A stretch of 36,269 nucleotides of DNA from Echinococcus granulosus. Taxonomy: Eukaryota; Platyhelminthes; Cestoda; Cyclophyllidea; Taeniidae. Both the position numbers and the translations under genes were made by a program. Of the stretch, positions 33,411-36,269 are shown in pieces. The stretch covers positions 437,624 to 473,892 of the forward strand of contig NW_020170417.1 of assembly GCF_000524195.1 (NCBI RefSeq), written 5' to 3'. The notes under the pieces are model-generated. The model did no database searches. It saw nothing but the letters and a program-made list of their open reading frames with translations, and had not been told where the DNA came from. Within the stretch, counting starts at the first letter, position 1. Each line of letters begins with the position of its first letter.

Positions 33411-36269
33411 TTGTATTGTGATTCCCAAAATGTTACAGATCATCACAGGGACCAGAATTTTCGGCATTTTATGGTAGGAACATGTTCAAGTTAAAATTCT
33501 AACTGTATCCATTTGTTTTGTCACTGAAATCGGCGCTTAGTAGGACTGCACTATAAAGTTTTCAAGGAGTAGTCTGATCAGAGATTATCGCATAAATGAC
33601 TGAGAAGTAGACGTGACAGCAGCCCACTGGCCAATATTTGTTAGTTAATATCCTTATTCTTAACCATTTTGAACCTTGTAAACAGTCCAAGGAATAAGTG
33701 ATTTTAGGGAAAAAACGTCTTCCTTCATTACTACATCCATTTTTCTACGGCTGATGTACAGAAGAAGGCTTCCGACTCTATACTTCTTAACCACGATCCG
33801 TGAGACCCGTGGTAGCTCAGAGGATCATACGCACTCGTCCTTGAGCTCTATATTGTTGGCAGCAGTGCCCAAAATCCTAGTCAAAAGAGTAAATGCCCGG
33901 GGTCATTTGGAGGGCAGACCAACCGTTAAATTCCTAAACACAATTTTAAAGGCGACGTGGAATACTGGCTTCAACCTACTGGTAGGTAATAAGCAATTAA
34001 AGCCACAACAGATATAAGAATGTGAAAACGTTCATGATGAGACAGTTGGTGCTAGTGATAGGGAGAAACAACGCCTCCTGCCATCTATAACGCCTAAAAT
34101 GGGCCTTACATAGTCTACTGTGCATCAGAAAACTGTAGAGATTGACAAGGCGAGGAGGATGTAGAGTATTAAGCACACTAGACCGTCTTAGTTAGAGGTT
34201 TTGCTTTACGATAAATGTATTTGCGAGTAGCTACCAGACTGAGATGAAATGATTGTAGAACGAACCGTGCAACCTTGAGTAAATTGTGTTCTTTTATGCT
34301 CAGTAAGGAGATAGTAAAGAAAAACAGGTGAATGGATCCACAAAAGCATGGATAAAGCTTTCAAGGATTAGATATGATAATGATGTGGGGAAGGTGATAT
34401 TCTTCTTCACATCTCTTTTTCTCCTCAGCACCAACCTTCATGACTTCCAGACCAATGAATGACTATGGCAATTTGGTTGTATCATTATTTTGAACTAAAT
34501 GCAATGCACTTCTGTTTGAATGGACTAAGCTCGGGGCCGAGAGAACGCCAGCGATTACCATGAAGAAAACGAATACAGATGTCTCCTAAATGCTTGATAG
34601 CTCAATAAAAAGCTCTGGTTTAATAACACTTAATGTGGCCTACGAACCAATCCTTTCCATTCAAGGGTTCAAAATAGAAGGCTGAGGGGAGAAAGGATGA
34701 AATTACTGCCTAACAAGCAGTGTTTAACCTAGACGTTGACTCTAAAACTAGTTCTTGATTAATCAGTGCCAACTAACTTTGGGCTAAGTAACATTTGCTT
34801 TAAGCTTAACCTAGATAACTTTTTAGTACCTAAGTAATGTTACCTTAATGCCAAATCTCCTCCAATCACATGTCATTGCTTAAACCGATGTCACGTCTCC
34901 TATCGCCTCAGCCGCATGGCGAAAATATAGAGGTAGAAATAATGCAAGAAAACACTAACAACAAACTCAAACCTATCTCGTTTACCCCCCATCTGAAACA
35001 TGTTTGATCTCAGGCGGTGATTACGAAGACGAAAAACTGAGAAAAAAGATGAGTTAAAACACCGAAATTCTGCTGTGCAAATTCTTAAAGTCCTGTTATG
35101 GCAAAACTAAATTGATATTTTTTACTCAGGCGGAACACTCGTCGAACGACCTAAGCAATTAAATGGCCAGGAACGGCAGTTATTAAATATTCTCGGAGAA
35201 GATGAATATGCCATCCAAGAATTGTTAAGAAGTGGTTTGAGCATACTGAAGAACTGCTAAAGGATTCCTTATTCACTAAGGTAAATTCTTCATTACTAAT
35301 AATGAAGAAGCATTTGAGACGCGAGCACGCAGAGCATTGGTGAGGACAGTGACATCGCGATAGCGACACCTTTGATCAGGGACTACAGAATATCTACCTA
35401 TATCTGCAGAACAAAACGCGATAGTGGATTAGTGTCCAGCCAACGACAGTTTCCCATCTACTGTCAAAAATAATTCATCTCCACACTGACGATTTTTTGG
35501 CGTAAATAATAGCTTCCATGGGCAATCTTTTGGATTACAACCACAAAACGCGCATGGTGTAGCAAGCAATTCCAAGCAATCTTCTAAACCTTCCATTTGC
35601 AAAAGCACATTTTCACGTCAACGACAAAAAGATGATCATACTAGCTTTAAGACAAAATCAGTATTCTGTTTCGATGTCATATCTTTCAAGGCTAAAATTC
35701 TGAGCTTTTACTCTAGTCGGCACCACTAATCCACTTTCTACAAACGTGAAAACATTGTCTCTGAAGTCTATTCCTTTCCTTTGGGAGCTAAACCATGGAG
35801 CTTCGTTAGTAAACAGCTTCTTTCATAATTATCTTATAAGCAAAAGTAATTCATGCACATGGGGCGACATCAAAAATTGGCCACAATTTTCCACGATCCT
35901 GCCTTCTCAGCTGCTTGATGGACGGTTGATGTATACAGCGGCAGAATGTGCTGATGTCGCTTCTCACGAGACAAAGGGAATGATTGGAGCAAACTTGTTA
36001 ACATATTACAGTGGTTGAAGTAGGCACCTATTCGATCCAGTATGCTTTTCCATCCAAAGTGGCACAAACCATCAGCATATTCCTTTCCTATTAGAGACGT
36101 TGTTCTTTATAGTCAAGAAAGGACTTAGCTCTGGTCACTTTTTACATTTGTCTTGATTGAATACCAAGGATTGTGTTTGGCGGATACAAGAGAAACTGCG
36201 AGCGTGTCGGTCTCCCTCTCTTCCTCTCGCATCCCGCTCACGTTCACCAAATCCCATCAGATTGTTTAG
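33411..36269. other. No gene recognised; right end of window
   Basis: Short frames occur on both strands (for example 33754-34017 plus; 35746-36018 plus with 36067-35870 antisense) but show no known family and no consistent splice structure. A pyrimidine-rich run (CTCCCTCTCTTCCTCTC) sits near 36210. Confidence 0.4.

Overview
The window is nuclear DNA of an animal, most likely a flatworm (tapeworm or fluke). The genes are split into many exons by GT-AG introns. Two conserved genes carry 34-nt first introns, and introns are very short at the 5' end and longer further in, an arrangement known from flatworms. Three micro-exons (23, 27 and 33 nt) occur. The DNA is AT-rich, and the large gaps hold no recognisable genes. 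No rRNA, tRNA or CRISPR array was found. Exon limits below were derived by hand from splice signals, reading-phase agreement and family similarity; no alignment or transcript data were used.

Layout. (1) 942-7670, minus strand: an eight-exon gene for a predicted secreted 651-residue protein. Its second half reads as a caspase-like (peptidase clan CD) fold in which both catalytic residues appear to be replaced. A TATA-like box and GT-rich tracts lie just upstream. (2) 11.2-14 kb, minus strand: two phase-matched exons that look like the 3' end of an unidentified gene. (3) 12.29-21.61 kb, plus strand: four phase-compatible exons (a signal-peptide exon and three cysteine-rich exons) that may form a small secreted CUB-like protein. 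This model overlaps gene 2 on the other strand and is tentative. (4) 25202-25937, minus strand: a complete UBE2N/Ubc13 ubiquitin-conjugating enzyme gene. (5) 27143-30427, plus strand: a complete nine-exon POLDIP2 (PDIP38) gene, head-to-head with UBE2N across about 1.2 kb. (6) 32.65-33.41 kb, minus strand: a decayed, internally deleted Ty3/gypsy retrotransposon. A diverged dispersed repeat occurs twice, at about 29.3 and 31.1 kb. The last 3 kb shows nothing I can identify.

UBE2N (K63-linked ubiquitin chains, with a Uev partner) and POLDIP2 (a mitochondrial and nuclear adaptor) are housekeeping genes with no obvious link to each other. The observation most worth following is the secreted caspase-fold protein lacking its catalytic dyad.
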